From assembly GCF_009849585.1 (NCBI RefSeq), contig NZ_VCRN01000001.1, positions 62,001 through 126,000 on the forward strand: a stretch of DNA of 64,000 bases, written 5' to 3'. The notes below the pieces were generated by a model. The model ran no database searches, was not told the DNA's origin, and was given only the letters and a program-made list of their open reading frames with translations. This DNA is from Bacillus sp. ZZV12-4809 (GTDB lineage Bacteria > Bacillota > Bacilli > Bacillales > Cytobacillaceae). Position 1 is the first letter of the stretch. Every line of letters begins with the position of its first letter. Both the position numbers and the translations under genes were made by a program. Shown piece by piece: positions 43,202-53,055 of this stretch.

Positions 43202-46200
43202 TTAAGCTCCTTCATAATCCTCAACATTACGATTAATGCTATCAATAATTCGTATAATGCCTCTTACATCATCAATGTTATCTCTAAACAACTCAGTTAC
43301 GCTGCCTAGAGTCCGGAAAGGATCTTCTTGTAATACTTTCTTTTCAAGAGTTCCATTTTTAACAACATAGTCAATGATGAGTTTAACGAATCGAAGTTGA
43401 TTAACATTCAACTTTTCTTCATTTAAGAACTCTGAGAATGCTTCGTTAGCAGCTTGTTGATCCAGTCCCACTATCTGCCTGACGAGCTTGGTTATTGAAG
43501 TATCACCAAATTCTTTTTTATAGTCTTCCTGTGTTCCTAGTTCAGACCAAAGAACTTCCTCTAGGGTGTCTACATCCTGTCTAGTGAGTGGCTTGTTATG
43601 ACGTAGCTTATAAATTGCAGTTTGATCTTGATGCTGTTTTAAGTATTGATTGACCTTCTTGCGATAATTTTGCAAATCATTTGATCCGTAAAAAGGTGTT
43701 TCCCCTTCACCAATTAAAGTGAAATTATCCTTGAAGTTCGTGTAATAATCTTTTTGGCTTTCTTTTTCTAGGAATTTAACCAACTCTCGTATCGCTTCAC
43801 GTACTTCTTCAAGTTCAAAAATATTGGCTTCTTCCCAAAAAACATCTGTCTGCACCTTCAATAGAATATCTCTTTTAGCATTTACTTGTGGGATTGTACT
43901 TAACTTAGAAAGCTCTTCGGCTGTCTGAACAACACTTTTAATCGGCCTAGTTGCATTCTTTGCAGTTAGTTTTGCAAGTTCAATGGAATACATTACACTA
44001 TCAAATCGCTTAGCTAGTTCATCATCCACTATTGAAATAATCAATGGAGAGATATGCTCTTGTATTTCATTTACATTTGTTACACTAAGAGCTTGCCAAT
44101 TCTCCCTGTTCTTATATTTGTGGACATACTGTAGATGCATTCTTACTTGGAAGTTTTCATCATTAAGCCTACTAATCTCTTGATACACATCTTCAATTAA
44201 TTCTTTACGGTGTCGAATATAAGGTTCTTCCTGAAAATCGATTGCCTGAAGTTCTTTAATAATATCTACTTTCAAATTAAAGATTCGTTCAGTTAGCCCA
44301 ACTGAGAGTTTTCCTTCTATTCCTTTTTGATTTTCTCTAAAAAACTCAAAGTTTCTTAAATAATCAAAAATTAAGAAGTACACTTTATCCTCACCGACTC
44401 CAAAAAGATTTGGACATAGGCGAGTTCCACGACCAATCATCTGCCAAAACTTTGATTTTGAGCGAACCTTTTTAAAAAATACCAGGTTTACTACTTCTGG
44501 AATATCTACTCCAGTATCTAACATATCAACCGATACTGCTATCTGCGGAAATTTATCCTTTGTTGAAAAATCATCGATAAGAGTTTGAACATAATCAACC
44601 TTATAATCAATTTGAGCCGCAAATTTCCCATTGAATTGTGGGTATATATGGTTAAATCGTTCCACGATACGTTTGGCGTGCTTGGAATTATTAGCAAAGA
44701 TAATTGTCTTACCTAGTTTATCTCCACCTTCAACCTTAATTCCTTTCTCCATTAGGTCATTTAAAACTTGATCGATAGTATTGTCATTAAACAACCACTG
44801 GTTTACAGCAGAGTTACTTATCTCTTCGCCTTCTTCATCATCAAAGGTATCTTCAAAATGCTCTTTCTCTTCATCAGATAACTCATCATATCGAAGACCG
44901 TCATCTAAAATTTTTGAAGACGCTTCAAACGTTCGGTATTCTACTAGATAACCATCTTTTACTGCTTGTTCAAGTTCATATGCATAAGTAGGGGCACCAG
45001 TTTCTAATCCGAAAATATCGTAAGTATTTTTATCAATTTCATCTTTTGGAGTAGCTGTTAATCCTAATAAGATGCCATCAAAATACTCAAAGATTGCACG
45101 ATATTTTTTATATATACTCCGGTGACTTTCATCTACGATTATTAAATCAAAATGACCAACAGTAAAAAGTTTATTGCCGTCTTTTCGTTTTGTATCATCA
45201 ATTGCATTCATCATTGTTGGGTATGTCGAAAATACCATCCGGCTTAATTCAGGATTATCTTTGTTATCAAGTAAATTACAAAGTGTCATACTTGAAAGAA
45301 GGTTATTAAAGTTTTTCTTTGCCTGTAATACCAAAGCAGTTCTATCGGCTAAGAACAGCACATTTTTCACCCAATTGTGTCTTACCAAAACATCCACCAG
45401 GGATACTGCGGTTCTAGTTTTTCCGCTTCCAGTAGCCATAACCAAGAGGGCTTTTCTTTGTTTTGATTGTATAGCTTCACAAACAGCAAGAATTGCTTCC
45501 TTTTGATAATAACGATTGGAAATCTCATCTTTAATTTCAATATCAGTTAATGGTCTTTGAATTGTGCGACGATCAATTAAAAGTTGAAGATCTGACTTAG
45601 TATAAAATCCAGATACTTTCCGTTCAGGATAATTCACATCATCCCAAAGGCGGATATCAAATCCATTTGTGTAAAAGATTATCGGTCTTTGACCGTGCAT
45701 TTGTTCAATGCAGTCAGCATATAACTTTGCTTGCTGCTTTCCTTTGTTAGCATCATATGAAGTTTTCTTCGCCTCAACCACAGCAATTGGTTTACCGTTA
45801 TCTCCAAGTAAAACATAATCAACAAATCCTGTATTTTGATTGTTCGGCATACCAGAAACTTGATATTCTTCAATTACGTTTTTCCCAAACTCCCAACCAG
45901 CTAATTTAAGTTCTAAATCAATGTAGATCTTTCTAGTTTGAAGTTCAGAGATATCGTCAACTTGAAAATTGTATTGGTCGATATTCTCAATACGCTTATC
46001 AGTTAAGACCTTACGTAGTTCCACATTTTCACGCATCAAATCTTCAAGCTTTCGATCTTTAGAACTCAACTTTTCATATAGCTCTTTATATTCTTCAGGT
46101 CTTCTTCTTGGCTCATCTCCAGTTAAAAGAAGCTCTTCTTTGAACACTGACTCTGAATAACTATCTGAATAGCAATAGTCTAACCAATCAATAAATTGAT

Positions 46201-46546
46201 GTAGGTTATGTAATGCTAGTACAGCCTCATCCCTTGTAATAGAAGAATTAGTATGAACTGCCACATTACCTAGCTTAATGATATATTTCATTAAAGGAAA
46301 AAGATCTTCATCTATGATTGATTTAAAAGTTGGCTCGTGAATCAAACTGGATAAATTATCCTGATACGGTACTTTTAACTCACTATCTGAAGCGTATAAC
46401 CATTTGACTGCAAGCTCTAACGCACGTCGAGTTAGAATCGCACAAGTAGAAGGGCTAACTTGAAGGCTTTTTTCAGCCTCCAAGCAAGCATTTGTAAAAC
46501 TACTAAAATGAGAATTCTCCCTTAAAAATTCAAAATTGCTGAACAA
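43202..46546 (-). CDS. hsdR: Type I restriction enzyme R subunit (DUF4145 N-terminus)
   Basis: 1114 residues, the motor and nuclease of a type I system. A DUF4145 domain (about 1-130: FEFLRENSHFSSFTNACLEAEKSL) precedes the nuclease region with VDYVLLGDNGKPIAVVEAKKT (D, E and K of the PD-ExK site). The helicase has Walker A MATGSGKTRTA, DESH box LIIVDESHRS, GLTATPKDE and QMIGRGTRLCPN (motif VI). The C-terminal helical part binds the HsdM-HsdS core. TTG 46546 is used as the start: GGAGGGA lies 5 bases ahead. It is 36 bp after hsdS. Confidence 0.93.
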   Translation of the reverse strand: MFSNFEFLRENSHFSSFTNACLEAEKSLQVSPSTCAILTRRALELAVKWLYASDSELKVPYQDNLSSLIHEPTFKSIIDEDLFPLMKYIIKLGNVAVHTNSSITRDEAVLALHNLHQFIDWLDYCYSDSYSESVFKEELLLTGDEPRRRPEEYKELYEKLSSKDRKLEDLMRENVELRKVLTDKRIENIDQYNFQVDDISELQTRKIYIDLELKLAGWEFGKNVIEEYQVSGMPNNQNTGFVDYVLLGDNGKPIAVVEAKKTSYDANKGKQQAKLYADCIEQMHGQRPIIFYTNGFDIRLWDDVNYPERKVSGFYTKSDLQLLIDRRTIQRPLTDIEIKDEISNRYYQKEAILAVCEAIQSKQRKALLVMATGSGKTRTAVSLVDVLVRHNWVKNVLFLADRTALVLQAKKNFNNLLSSMTLCNLLDNKDNPELSRMVFSTYPTMMNAIDDTKRKDGNKLFTVGHFDLIIVDESHRSIYKKYRAIFEYFDGILLGLTATPKDEIDKNTYDIFGLETGAPTYAYELEQAVKDGYLVEYRTFEASSKILDDGLRYDELSDEEKEHFEDTFDDEEGEEISNSAVNQWLFNDNTIDQVLNDLMEKGIKVEGGDKLGKTIIFANNSKHAKRIVERFNHIYPQFNGKFAAQIDYKVDYVQTLIDDFSTKDKFPQIAVSVDMLDTGVDIPEVVNLVFFKKVRSKSKFWQMIGRGTRLCPNLFGVGEDKVYFLIFDYLRNFEFFRENQKGIEGKLSVGLTERIFNLKVDIIKELQAIDFQEEPYIRHRKELIEDVYQEISRLNDENFQVRMHLQYVHKYKNRENWQALSVTNVNEIQEHISPLIISIVDDELAKRFDSVMYSIELAKLTAKNATRPIKSVVQTAEELSKLSTIPQVNAKRDILLKVQTDVFWEEANIFELEEVREAIRELVKFLEKESQKDYYTNFKDNFTLIGEGETPFYGSNDLQNYRKKVNQYLKQHQDQTAIYKLRHNKPLTRQDVDTLEEVLWSELGTQEDYKKEFGDTSITKLVRQIVGLDQQAANEAFSEFLNEEKLNVNQLRFVKLIIDYVVKNGTLEKKVLQEDPFRTLGSVTELFRDNIDDVRGIIRIIDSINRNVEDYEGA

Positions 46547-46581
46547 ATGGATCCCTCCAATAAAACTCTATTTCATACAAG

Positions 46582-47694
46582 TTAATCGTTGAATAAATCT
46601 CCTTTAAATGCTCTTTGCATAAGGGAGTTGAAGTTGTTCTCAAATAATTCGAGACTGATTTCTAATTTTTCTTTAAGTATTTCGATGGTACGTAATTTAT
46701 CTTCAAATTGATTTTGTAAAGACATTGGTGGATATATATAATCTATTTCAAGTAATGGTTTTTGTGTAATTTTAGGTTGTCCGGAGTAATCTGCAAATCT
46801 ATTTAAGTTTAAATTTTGAAAAAGATGATACAAAAAATAAATATTTTGATTCATTTTATTGTTTTTTATATAAATGGCATTATCAGTTACCCAAGACAAT
46901 GGTTCAGAACGATGGATACTGCCACAATATGCTCCAACTCTTCCTATCACAATTGTAGAATAATCAATTAAAAAACTTTGAGATAAACCATTAATTCCAT
47001 TTCCGCCATAAACTGGATATCCTTGTTCCGATGTTCTATCATTATTATTCAGAAATTTTCCACTTGAAAAATTAAAAAGCTCAGAACCCTTTTTAGTATT
47101 AATACCCTTGGAATTACTTATGGGATCCCCAAACATTTCTAAGAATATACTTTTTGTAAGAAAAGATAATTCTAAGATTTGTCCTTTTCGTTTGTTAATA
47201 AGTGATTCTGCTTTTTTTAATATGTTTACTATTTCACGCTGTCTTGAAACAGTAAACATTGGTATCATCAAATTTCTAATATCAGATAATGAGATAAAGG
47301 ATTGTGTCCCCCCTCTTTTAATCAGATTTATTTGATGATAAAAATTCTTGGATTTTAAATAATAAAATAAATAATCATTATTCAATAATTCATTAGATTC
47401 AAATTTAAATAATGCGACATTTTTTATTGCAAATCGTTTATCAGTATTAACTATAACTGGATTCCCTATAGTTCCTATCATCGGCATTATTATATCTCCA
47501 TTTTGCACCTCTGATCTTTTGTTAATCTTATCAAAGTCTTCTTTGGAGATTAAATTAACATTAGAAAAATCGATTGTACCATCTTTTATGTTTTTGGATG
47601 TTACTAAAGGATATCCATTATTCACATATTTAGGTGAATCGTGTGTGCCATCTCTTATATCCAAAATTTCCTGTAATTTCACTTCTTTAATCAT
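46582..47694 (-). CDS. hsdS: Type I restriction enzyme specificity subunit
   Basis: 370 residues with two target-recognition domains and two central/terminal conserved helices. TRD1 runs about 1-155 (EVKLQEILDIRDGTHDSPKYV to SLSDIRNLMIPM), the spacer helix is ILKKAESLINKRKGQI, and TRD2 (SELFNFSSGKFLNNND to PKITQKPLLEIDYIYPPM) ends in another coiled coil. It sets the bipartite DNA target of both methylation and cleavage. Overlaps hsdM by ATGA. The target sequence cannot be read from the protein. Confidence 0.92.
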   Translation of the reverse strand: MIKEVKLQEILDIRDGTHDSPKYVNNGYPLVTSKNIKDGTIDFSNVNLISKEDFDKINKRSEVQNGDIIMPMIGTIGNPVIVNTDKRFAIKNVALFKFESNELLNNDYLFYYLKSKNFYHQINLIKRGGTQSFISLSDIRNLMIPMFTVSRQREIVNILKKAESLINKRKGQILELSFLTKSIFLEMFGDPISNSKGINTKKGSELFNFSSGKFLNNNDRTSEQGYPVYGGNGINGLSQSFLIDYSTIVIGRVGAYCGSIHRSEPLSWVTDNAIYIKNNKMNQNIYFLYHLFQNLNLNRFADYSGQPKITQKPLLEIDYIYPPMSLQNQFEDKLRTIEILKEKLEISLELFENNFNSLMQRAFKGDLFND

Positions 47695-49175
47695 TGATAA
47701 TCACCAGATTCTAACAATAATTTATCTAATTCTGCTATTCCTTCTAAAATCTCTTCTTCTACTTCTCTTATTTTCTTTAAAATAAACTCTGGCTTTTCAT
47801 ACTCAATCTCTTCATACTCAATCTCTTTATATTTGTTAATAGACAAATCATATCCATTTGAACGGATTTCTTCTACCGGTACAAAAAAAGACTGTTCTGT
47901 TCGTTTTCTTACATTTTCTGATTTTAGGTCTTTAAACCTTGACAAAATATCTGGGATATCGTTTTTTTCAATTGGATTACGTTTGTCATCTAATGAATAT
48001 CCGTCTGATTTCATATCATAGAACCATACATTATCGGTTCCACCTGCACCTGTTTTTGTAAAAATCATAATCGCTGTTGAAACTCCCGCGTATGGTTTAA
48101 AAACTCCAGATGGCATTGAAATAATTGATTCTAATTTATGATTATCCACAATTTCTTTTCGAATAGATTTATGAGCATTAGAACTACCAAACAACACACC
48201 ATCCGGAACAATTACAGCAGCTCTGCCGCCTTTTTTTAGCAATCTAATAAACAAGGCTAGAAATAATAACTCAGTCTTCTTTGTTTTAGTTATTTTTAAA
48301 AGGTCATCAGATACAGTTTCATAATCCAAAGAGCCCTTAAATGGTGGATTAGCTAGAACAAGTGTGTACCGCTCATTATCCTTATTCTGCTCTGACAAAC
48401 TATCACGGTAAGCTATATTAGGATTATCTACTCCGTGAAGCATCATATTCATTGCACCAATTCGGAGCATTGTTCCATCCATCTCAAATCCGTGAAACAT
48501 TTTTTGGTTAAAATGCTCTCTCAGACTTTGAACCAGGAACATATCACTATGATTTTCTTTTAAATACTCTCCAGCAGAAACAAGGAATCCTGCTGAACCA
48601 GCTGCTGGATCTACTATAATATCTTCAGGTGTTGGCTTCATCAATTTAACAATCATATCAATGATATGACGTGGGGTTCTAAATTGACCATTTGTTCCAG
48701 CAGTAGAAAGTTTAGAAAGTAAATACTCATATAAATCACCTAAAGTATCCTTTTTACCATCTATATTACTGGCTTGCATTAATCCATTTATTCCTGCAAC
48801 TACTCTTGCTAAGAGCGATGGTGTAGGAATTACGAATATTGCATCCTTCATAAATTTAGAGTAAATAGATCCTTTCCCACCAAGATCTTTAATAAATGGG
48901 AAAACTTCCTGTGACACCACATTAAACATTTCATCCGGACCCATATTTGAAAAAATAGACCAACGTAACTGTGGCTTATCTTGTGGGAAGATACCTTCGT
49001 GCTCTATACCTAGAAGTTCTGCATCCATTTCTTTTTTCTTCTCGTTATCATCTAAACCTTTGATATACAGCAAATACGTGAACTGCTCAATAACAGTTAA
49101 AGGATTTGTTATTCCTCCCGTCCAGAATGTCTCCCAGACTTTATCTACTTTATTCTTTAATTCTCCCGTAATCAT
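47691..49175 (-). CDS. hsdM: Type I restriction enzyme methyltransferase subunit
   Basis: 494-residue N6-adenine methyltransferase. HsdM N-terminal helices (KVDKVWETFWTGGITNPLTVIEQFTYLLYIKGLDD) are followed by the SAM site IIVDPAAGSAGFLVSAGEYL and catalytic motif IV LVLANPPFKGSLDYE, then KTELLFLALFIRLLKKGGRAAVIVPDGVLFG. The C-terminus has VEEIRSNGYDLSINKYKE, a segment found in this subunit. First gene of the operon; start follows GAGGTG. Confidence 0.95.
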   Translation of the reverse strand: MITGELKNKVDKVWETFWTGGITNPLTVIEQFTYLLYIKGLDDNEKKKEMDAELLGIEHEGIFPQDKPQLRWSIFSNMGPDEMFNVVSQEVFPFIKDLGGKGSIYSKFMKDAIFVIPTPSLLARVVAGINGLMQASNIDGKKDTLGDLYEYLLSKLSTAGTNGQFRTPRHIIDMIVKLMKPTPEDIIVDPAAGSAGFLVSAGEYLKENHSDMFLVQSLREHFNQKMFHGFEMDGTMLRIGAMNMMLHGVDNPNIAYRDSLSEQNKDNERYTLVLANPPFKGSLDYETVSDDLLKITKTKKTELLFLALFIRLLKKGGRAAVIVPDGVLFGSSNAHKSIRKEIVDNHKLESIISMPSGVFKPYAGVSTAIMIFTKTGAGGTDNVWFYDMKSDGYSLDDKRNPIEKNDIPDILSRFKDLKSENVRKRTEQSFFVPVEEIRSNGYDLSINKYKEIEYEEIEYEKPEFILKKIREVEEEILEGIAELDKLLLESGDYQ

Positions 49176-49495
49176 TGTTACACCTCATAAATTAAGAATC
49201 ATAAATGCATATGTAAGTTCTATTATACTATATTCCCTCTTGGAAATATAATGGAAAACACCCTATCGGAGTCCATACACATAATACTTTTTACCTAAAA
49301 GAAAAAATTTTTTATTTTTTTCTCCAAAACCTTGGTTTTCAAAAAAATTAAAGAATATAATCCATTTGAAATTTTTAAAGCAAGAAATTTGGAAGTAATT
49401 TAACCAATAATTTAATACTTACATAAAAGAATCAGTATTGAGCTTACTTTATTTCCTTATTTCTGAAATATACACCACTAGAAGGAGAGAGAAAT
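49176..49495. other. Divergent AT-rich region between hsdM and the recombinase block
   Basis: About 320 bp, very A+T-rich. It must contain the promoters for the leftward hsd operon and rightward recombinase block. TATACTATATTC near 49226 could be part of the hsd promoter. No gene or hairpin is supported. Confidence 0.35.
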
Positions 49496-49657
49496 TTGAA
49501 AGTTACACGCTGCTACGCACCTCAAGAAAATGCATTAAATGCAAGAACTATTATTCAAGATATATTAGTTTCTGAGTTAGAAAGACTACTAGTTCAAGAA
49601 GCTAATAAAAAAAATTCCAGAGAAAAGAAACATCAGTTAGGAAGTGAATGTGCTTGA
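49496..49657 (+). CDS. Small leader gene 1 of recombinase block
   Basis: 53 residues: KVTRCYAPQENALNARTIIQ and a basic, helical C-terminus. TTG 49496 follows GAAGGAGAG. Its TGA overlaps the TTG of the next small gene by 4 bp. No family recognised. Translational coupling and position support a real gene. Confidence 0.55.
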   Translation: MKVTRCYAPQENALNARTIIQDILVSELERLLVQEANKKNSREKKHQLGSECA

Positions 49658-49818
49658 GACCTACAGATCAAGATTTTCCGTCTAAGAGATTAAACCATAA
49701 CAACTTTACAGAAAAATTAATAAGGCTCAAGGTGGAAGGCTACTTATCGCCTTTCCTTCTAGAACAATTTTTAGCCCATAAATCTGGGGGGATAACCAAT
49801 GAAAGAAAAAAACATTAA
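49654..49818 (+). CDS. Small leader gene 2 of recombinase block
   Basis: 54 residues, beginning at TTG 49654: RPTDQDFPSKRLNHNNFTEKL, then a Leu/Lys-rich helix (IRLKVEGYLSPFLLEQFLA). A weak ribosome site (AGGAAGTGAATG) lies inside the preceding gene. Its 3' end overlaps the next gene by 20 bp in another frame. No known family. Confidence 0.45.
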   Translation: MRPTDQDFPSKRLNHNNFTEKLIRLKVEGYLSPFLLEQFLAHKSGGITNERKKH

Positions 49819-49933
49819 ATCTTTTCCAGGTCAGCAGAAAGGAATTATTCAAATACTTGTTAAGCACACAGATACAGAAGAAGAATCTGTACAACTAAGA
49901 TTTGATTTAGAATTTGACGATCAGGAATTATAA
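49799..49933 (+). CDS. Small leader gene 3 of recombinase block
   Basis: 44 residues, acidic: KEKNIKSFPGQQKGIIQIL and ESVQLRFDLEFDDQEL. ATG 49799 lies after a GGGGGG ribosome site 5 bases away, which overlaps the end of the previous gene. No family recognised. It precedes a hairpin at 49953. Confidence 0.5.
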   Translation: MKEKNIKSFPGQQKGIIQILVKHTDTEEESVQLRFDLEFDDQEL

Positions 49934-49952
49934 CTATTTAAGCTTAACCGTA

Positions 49953-49998
49953 TAAAAAACACCCCTTTCCGTCAAAGATGGAAAGCGGAGGTGTGTTT
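49953..49998 (+). promoter_or_regulatory. Hairpin over a ribosome site before the recombinases
   Basis: AACACCCCTTTCC pairs imperfectly with GGAAAGCGGAGGTGTGTT around a GTCAAAGAT loop. The right arm includes the ribosome site GCGGAGGTG of the next gene (start 49999). It could end transcription or hide the ribosome site and thus limit recombinase synthesis. Inference. Confidence 0.45.
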
Positions 49999-50190
49999 AT
50001 GCGGAAGAAAATTAATATTCAAACCGAATCTGAGATGAACCCTATAGCTGATATTTGGGTGCAACATTTAATCCAGCGAATAATTGTTGAGCAATTGGAT
50101 GTTCATCATAGGCTACAGGCAAAATTACTTTATCAAGACTTCGTAAAGGAAAGAATGAAAAATGGTTCAAGTAATAAAAAACAAAAATAA
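49999..50190 (+). CDS. Small gene overlapping the first recombinase
   Basis: 63 residues: RKKINIQTESEMNPIADIWVQHLIQRIIVEQLDVHHRLQ, largely helical with a basic tail. The start at ATG 49999 has GGAGGTG close by. It overlaps the recombinase start at 50162 by 29 bp. Similar small helical proteins can be recombination directionality or accessory factors, but no family was recognised. Confidence 0.5.
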   Translation: MRKKINIQTESEMNPIADIWVQHLIQRIIVEQLDVHHRLQAKLLYQDFVKERMKNGSSNKKQK

Positions 50191-51574
50191 GTATAAGATC
50201 TTTTTTCGAAGAGTAAGTACCGCCAACCAAGATTTAGCTATGCAAGAATCGGCTGATGCAATGTACAGAGAGAAATACTTAAGCAGTGAGATATTAATTA
50301 TGACTGAGGATGGAGTTTCTGCTAACAAACTGGATATTGAGAATAGGCCACAAATGAAAAAACTGATTCAAATGATTATTAATAATCAAGTTGAGATTGT
50401 CTATGCCTTTGACCGCTCTAGATTGTTCCGAGACTTTTATGAGTCCAATTACTTTGTTTCACTGTGTAAGAAACATAACGTGAAGATTTTCTTTACATCA
50501 GCGGGGAACGGTCATCAACAGGCTACAGATAGCACACTTCTTGAAGGTGTAATGAATATTGTAAGTGATGTTGAGGGGAAAAACATTGCTAGGCGGACTG
50601 AGGAAGCGAGAAAAAGATATCCACCTCAAAAGCTTGGATACATAAAACAAAAAGAGACCAAGCAGTACATTAAGGATCCTAGTAGAAAGGATGCATTACT
50701 CAAATTCTTCGTAGCAATCAAAAAGGTTAATACACACAAAGATCTGGAAGAAACACTAAAGGAATATAAAAAAATCATTAAAACTACTCCAAATCAACTC
50801 ATAAAAATTGCTAAAGATCCTTTCTATGCCGGATATGATTTAACAAATGGAAAGAATAAACTTTCACACATAGAACCCTATTTAAGTTATGAGGACTTCG
50901 AAGAGTTACAAGCTAACAATACTGTGCTTTTAACTTATCAAGAAATTGAATGCTCTTTAAAAAATCAAGACATTTACGATATTAGTTGCGGCATTTGTAG
51001 GAAGCCAATGAAATTTAATTTGAATATCCCTACTGAAAGTGCCTGGTACTCCTGCTCACGAAAACACTCAAAAACTTTAATAGGGACTGAAGATTTATTT
51101 CTTATTATTAATAAGTCACTTAAGAAAATCATTGAGCATTTAAATACAGAAATGCTGCTTAAAGATTCGAAGCATTTCTTCCAATTAATTCGGAAAAATG
51201 TTGATTTAGAACTGAAATCATTAGAACTAAAAAAACATAATTTGATGGAGAAAATCATTTTTGAGACTGATGATTTTACCAATTGGAAAGAGCACCCTCA
51301 CTACGTTGAATTGACTAAATTAGAGAACATACAAAAGAACCTTCTTAACCTAATAGAAGAAAAAGAGGACCTTTTATTTGAAAATGAGAGCTTAGTAAAA
51401 CTAGTAAAAGATTATTTGCATAAATGCAGGCAAACAAATCCTTTTTTCCTAACTTCGATGCTTATTGGAAAATTATACGTTTATCCAAATGAGGTAAACA
51501 TTGAAGTTAGTAAATTTGACTATCTCCAAGATTTTCAGTCCCAGTACATTTTTAAGGGAGATGATTTACTTTGA
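50162..51574 (+). CDS. Large serine recombinase 1
   Basis: 470 residues. Resolvase-like N-terminal domain with the catalytic Ser in IFFRRVSTANQDLAMQ, then EIVYAFDRSRLFRD. The recombinase region is shorter than usual, reading ARRTEEARKRYPPQKLGYIKQ, followed by a zinc ribbon (CGICRKPM, SCSRKH) and a coiled-coil tail. It may act with the next protein, whose start overlaps its stop (TTGA). The pairing of two overlapping serine recombinases recalls ccrA/ccrB of staphylococcal cassettes. Confidence 0.85.
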   Translation: MVQVIKNKNKYKIFFRRVSTANQDLAMQESADAMYREKYLSSEILIMTEDGVSANKLDIENRPQMKKLIQMIINNQVEIVYAFDRSRLFRDFYESNYFVSLCKKHNVKIFFTSAGNGHQQATDSTLLEGVMNIVSDVEGKNIARRTEEARKRYPPQKLGYIKQKETKQYIKDPSRKDALLKFFVAIKKVNTHKDLEETLKEYKKIIKTTPNQLIKIAKDPFYAGYDLTNGKNKLSHIEPYLSYEDFEELQANNTVLLTYQEIECSLKNQDIYDISCGICRKPMKFNLNIPTESAWYSCSRKHSKTLIGTEDLFLIINKSLKKIIEHLNTEMLLKDSKHFFQLIRKNVDLELKSLELKKHNLMEKIIFETDDFTNWKEHPHYVELTKLENIQKNLLNLIEEKEDLLFENESLVKLVKDYLHKCRQTNPFFLTSMLIGKLYVYPNEVNIEVSKFDYLQDFQSQYIFKGDDLL

Positions 51575-53055
51575 AGTCAGCATTTGCCTATATTCGCCGT
51601 TCTTCATATAAGCAACAAGAAAATAACAGTGTTGAAATCCAAAAACAGCATATCCAAGAATTCGCCAAACGGAATCAACTCTTTGTCCCTGATGAACTGA
51701 TTTACATCGAAGACGTTACAAGTGCATATTCAAAACGTGCAGATCAGCGAAAAAAGTTGATGGAAATGGGAGAAAGAATGGTTGAAATGAATATACCGAC
51801 AGTTATTTTTCACGATATTTCTCGTATGGATCGTACTGGTTATTCATTCACTATTGATTTTTATCGCCCAATGCTAGAAAAACTGCCGGAACTAGAAGTC
51901 TATACAACTGGCTCCAATGAACCTATTGATCCTGAAGACACTAGTATCAAAATGAATTTCTTGTTATTCCAACACGAATCAGAAGTAAAATCTGAGCGTG
52001 CAGTAGGTAATTTAACAACTTTTTTAGAAAGTAAAGAAACATTTAGACCCGGATCAAAAACTCCTTATGGATATAATCAGATAAAAAAACAAAAACATCA
52101 ACAACAACTGGAACCCAATGAAAATGCTGACATTGTTTCATTTATTTTTTTCCTGTCAAGCTGGGGAAAATCCCTACAAAAAATAGCCACAATCTTAAAT
52201 AAAGCAGAGATTCCTTCGCCAAAAGGCGGTATATGGCGGTCTAGTACAGTTGAAAACATACTTAAAAACCCCGTTTATACAGGCGAATTAATTTGGAATG
52301 TACATAAGAGGAAAGATGATGGACAAAAGCAATTTATCTTTGAAAATTCACATCAACCTATCATCAACAAATACATTCCTCATTTAATTAAGCAAAACAA
52401 TTATTTACAAAAAACATTCGGTCGGTTAGATACACCTTTTTTATTCTTAAACAAGGTGAAATGCAGACATTGCGAAAAGCTATTAAGTACACATAATGGC
52501 TCTACTAAGAGGAATGGCTTCAGTTACGACTATCAGTACTACTTATGTAAAAGTTGCGGATACAAAGTTGGCATTGAAGAAGTTCACAATAGATTTATCC
52601 CTCAAATATTTAACCGTGTAAAGGAGTTAATTTCTACAGCCCAGATAGTACCTAAGACATTGGCTTCTATTGAAGAAATGAGTATAGAAGTTAAACATTC
52701 TGTTGAATCAAAGCTAAAGCTCTTAAAAGTACTAGAAGAAAAATTAAGTATTGCAAGTGATCTTGAAGATCGAGAACTTGAGCTGAAAATACTAGAATTT
52801 ATTCAACAACACAACCAGTCATTGAAAGAATACGTAAAATGCCAAGAAAATTTAAGAAGGACCCATCAACTTGTTGAATTGAATCAGTTCTTCCCCAGGT
52901 TCAATGAAATATTAGACGATCAATTAGGATTAGATGAAAAAAGGCTTATCATTCTGTATTTTGTTGACTGCCTTATTGTCTCTACCGACCGGCAACCACA
53001 ATTACTTTTCAAATCAAATATCTTCTCAGATATGAATATTTCACATATTGGATGA
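51571..53055 (+). CDS. Large serine recombinase 2
   Basis: 494 residues, TTG start overlapping the previous stop by 4 bp. Catalytic Ser in YIRRSSYKQQENNSVEIQ; HDISRMDRTGYSF follows. The recombinase domain reads RPGSKTPYGYNQI to GIWRSSTVENILKNPVYTGELIWN, and the zinc ribbon CRHCEKLL and CKSCGYK. The C-terminal part forms a coiled coil. The first iterated site (53050-53065) overlaps its last codons. Probable partner of recombinases 1 and 3 in moving element B. Confidence 0.88.
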   Translation: MKSAFAYIRRSSYKQQENNSVEIQKQHIQEFAKRNQLFVPDELIYIEDVTSAYSKRADQRKKLMEMGERMVEMNIPTVIFHDISRMDRTGYSFTIDFYRPMLEKLPELEVYTTGSNEPIDPEDTSIKMNFLLFQHESEVKSERAVGNLTTFLESKETFRPGSKTPYGYNQIKKQKHQQQLEPNENADIVSFIFFLSSWGKSLQKIATILNKAEIPSPKGGIWRSSTVENILKNPVYTGELIWNVHKRKDDGQKQFIFENSHQPIINKYIPHLIKQNNYLQKTFGRLDTPFLFLNKVKCRHCEKLLSTHNGSTKRNGFSYDYQYYLCKSCGYKVGIEEVHNRFIPQIFNRVKELISTAQIVPKTLASIEEMSIEVKHSVESKLKLLKVLEEKLSIASDLEDRELELKILEFIQQHNQSLKEYVKCQENLRRTHQLVELNQFFPRFNEILDDQLGLDEKRLIILYFVDCLIVSTDRQPQLLFKSNIFSDMNISHIG

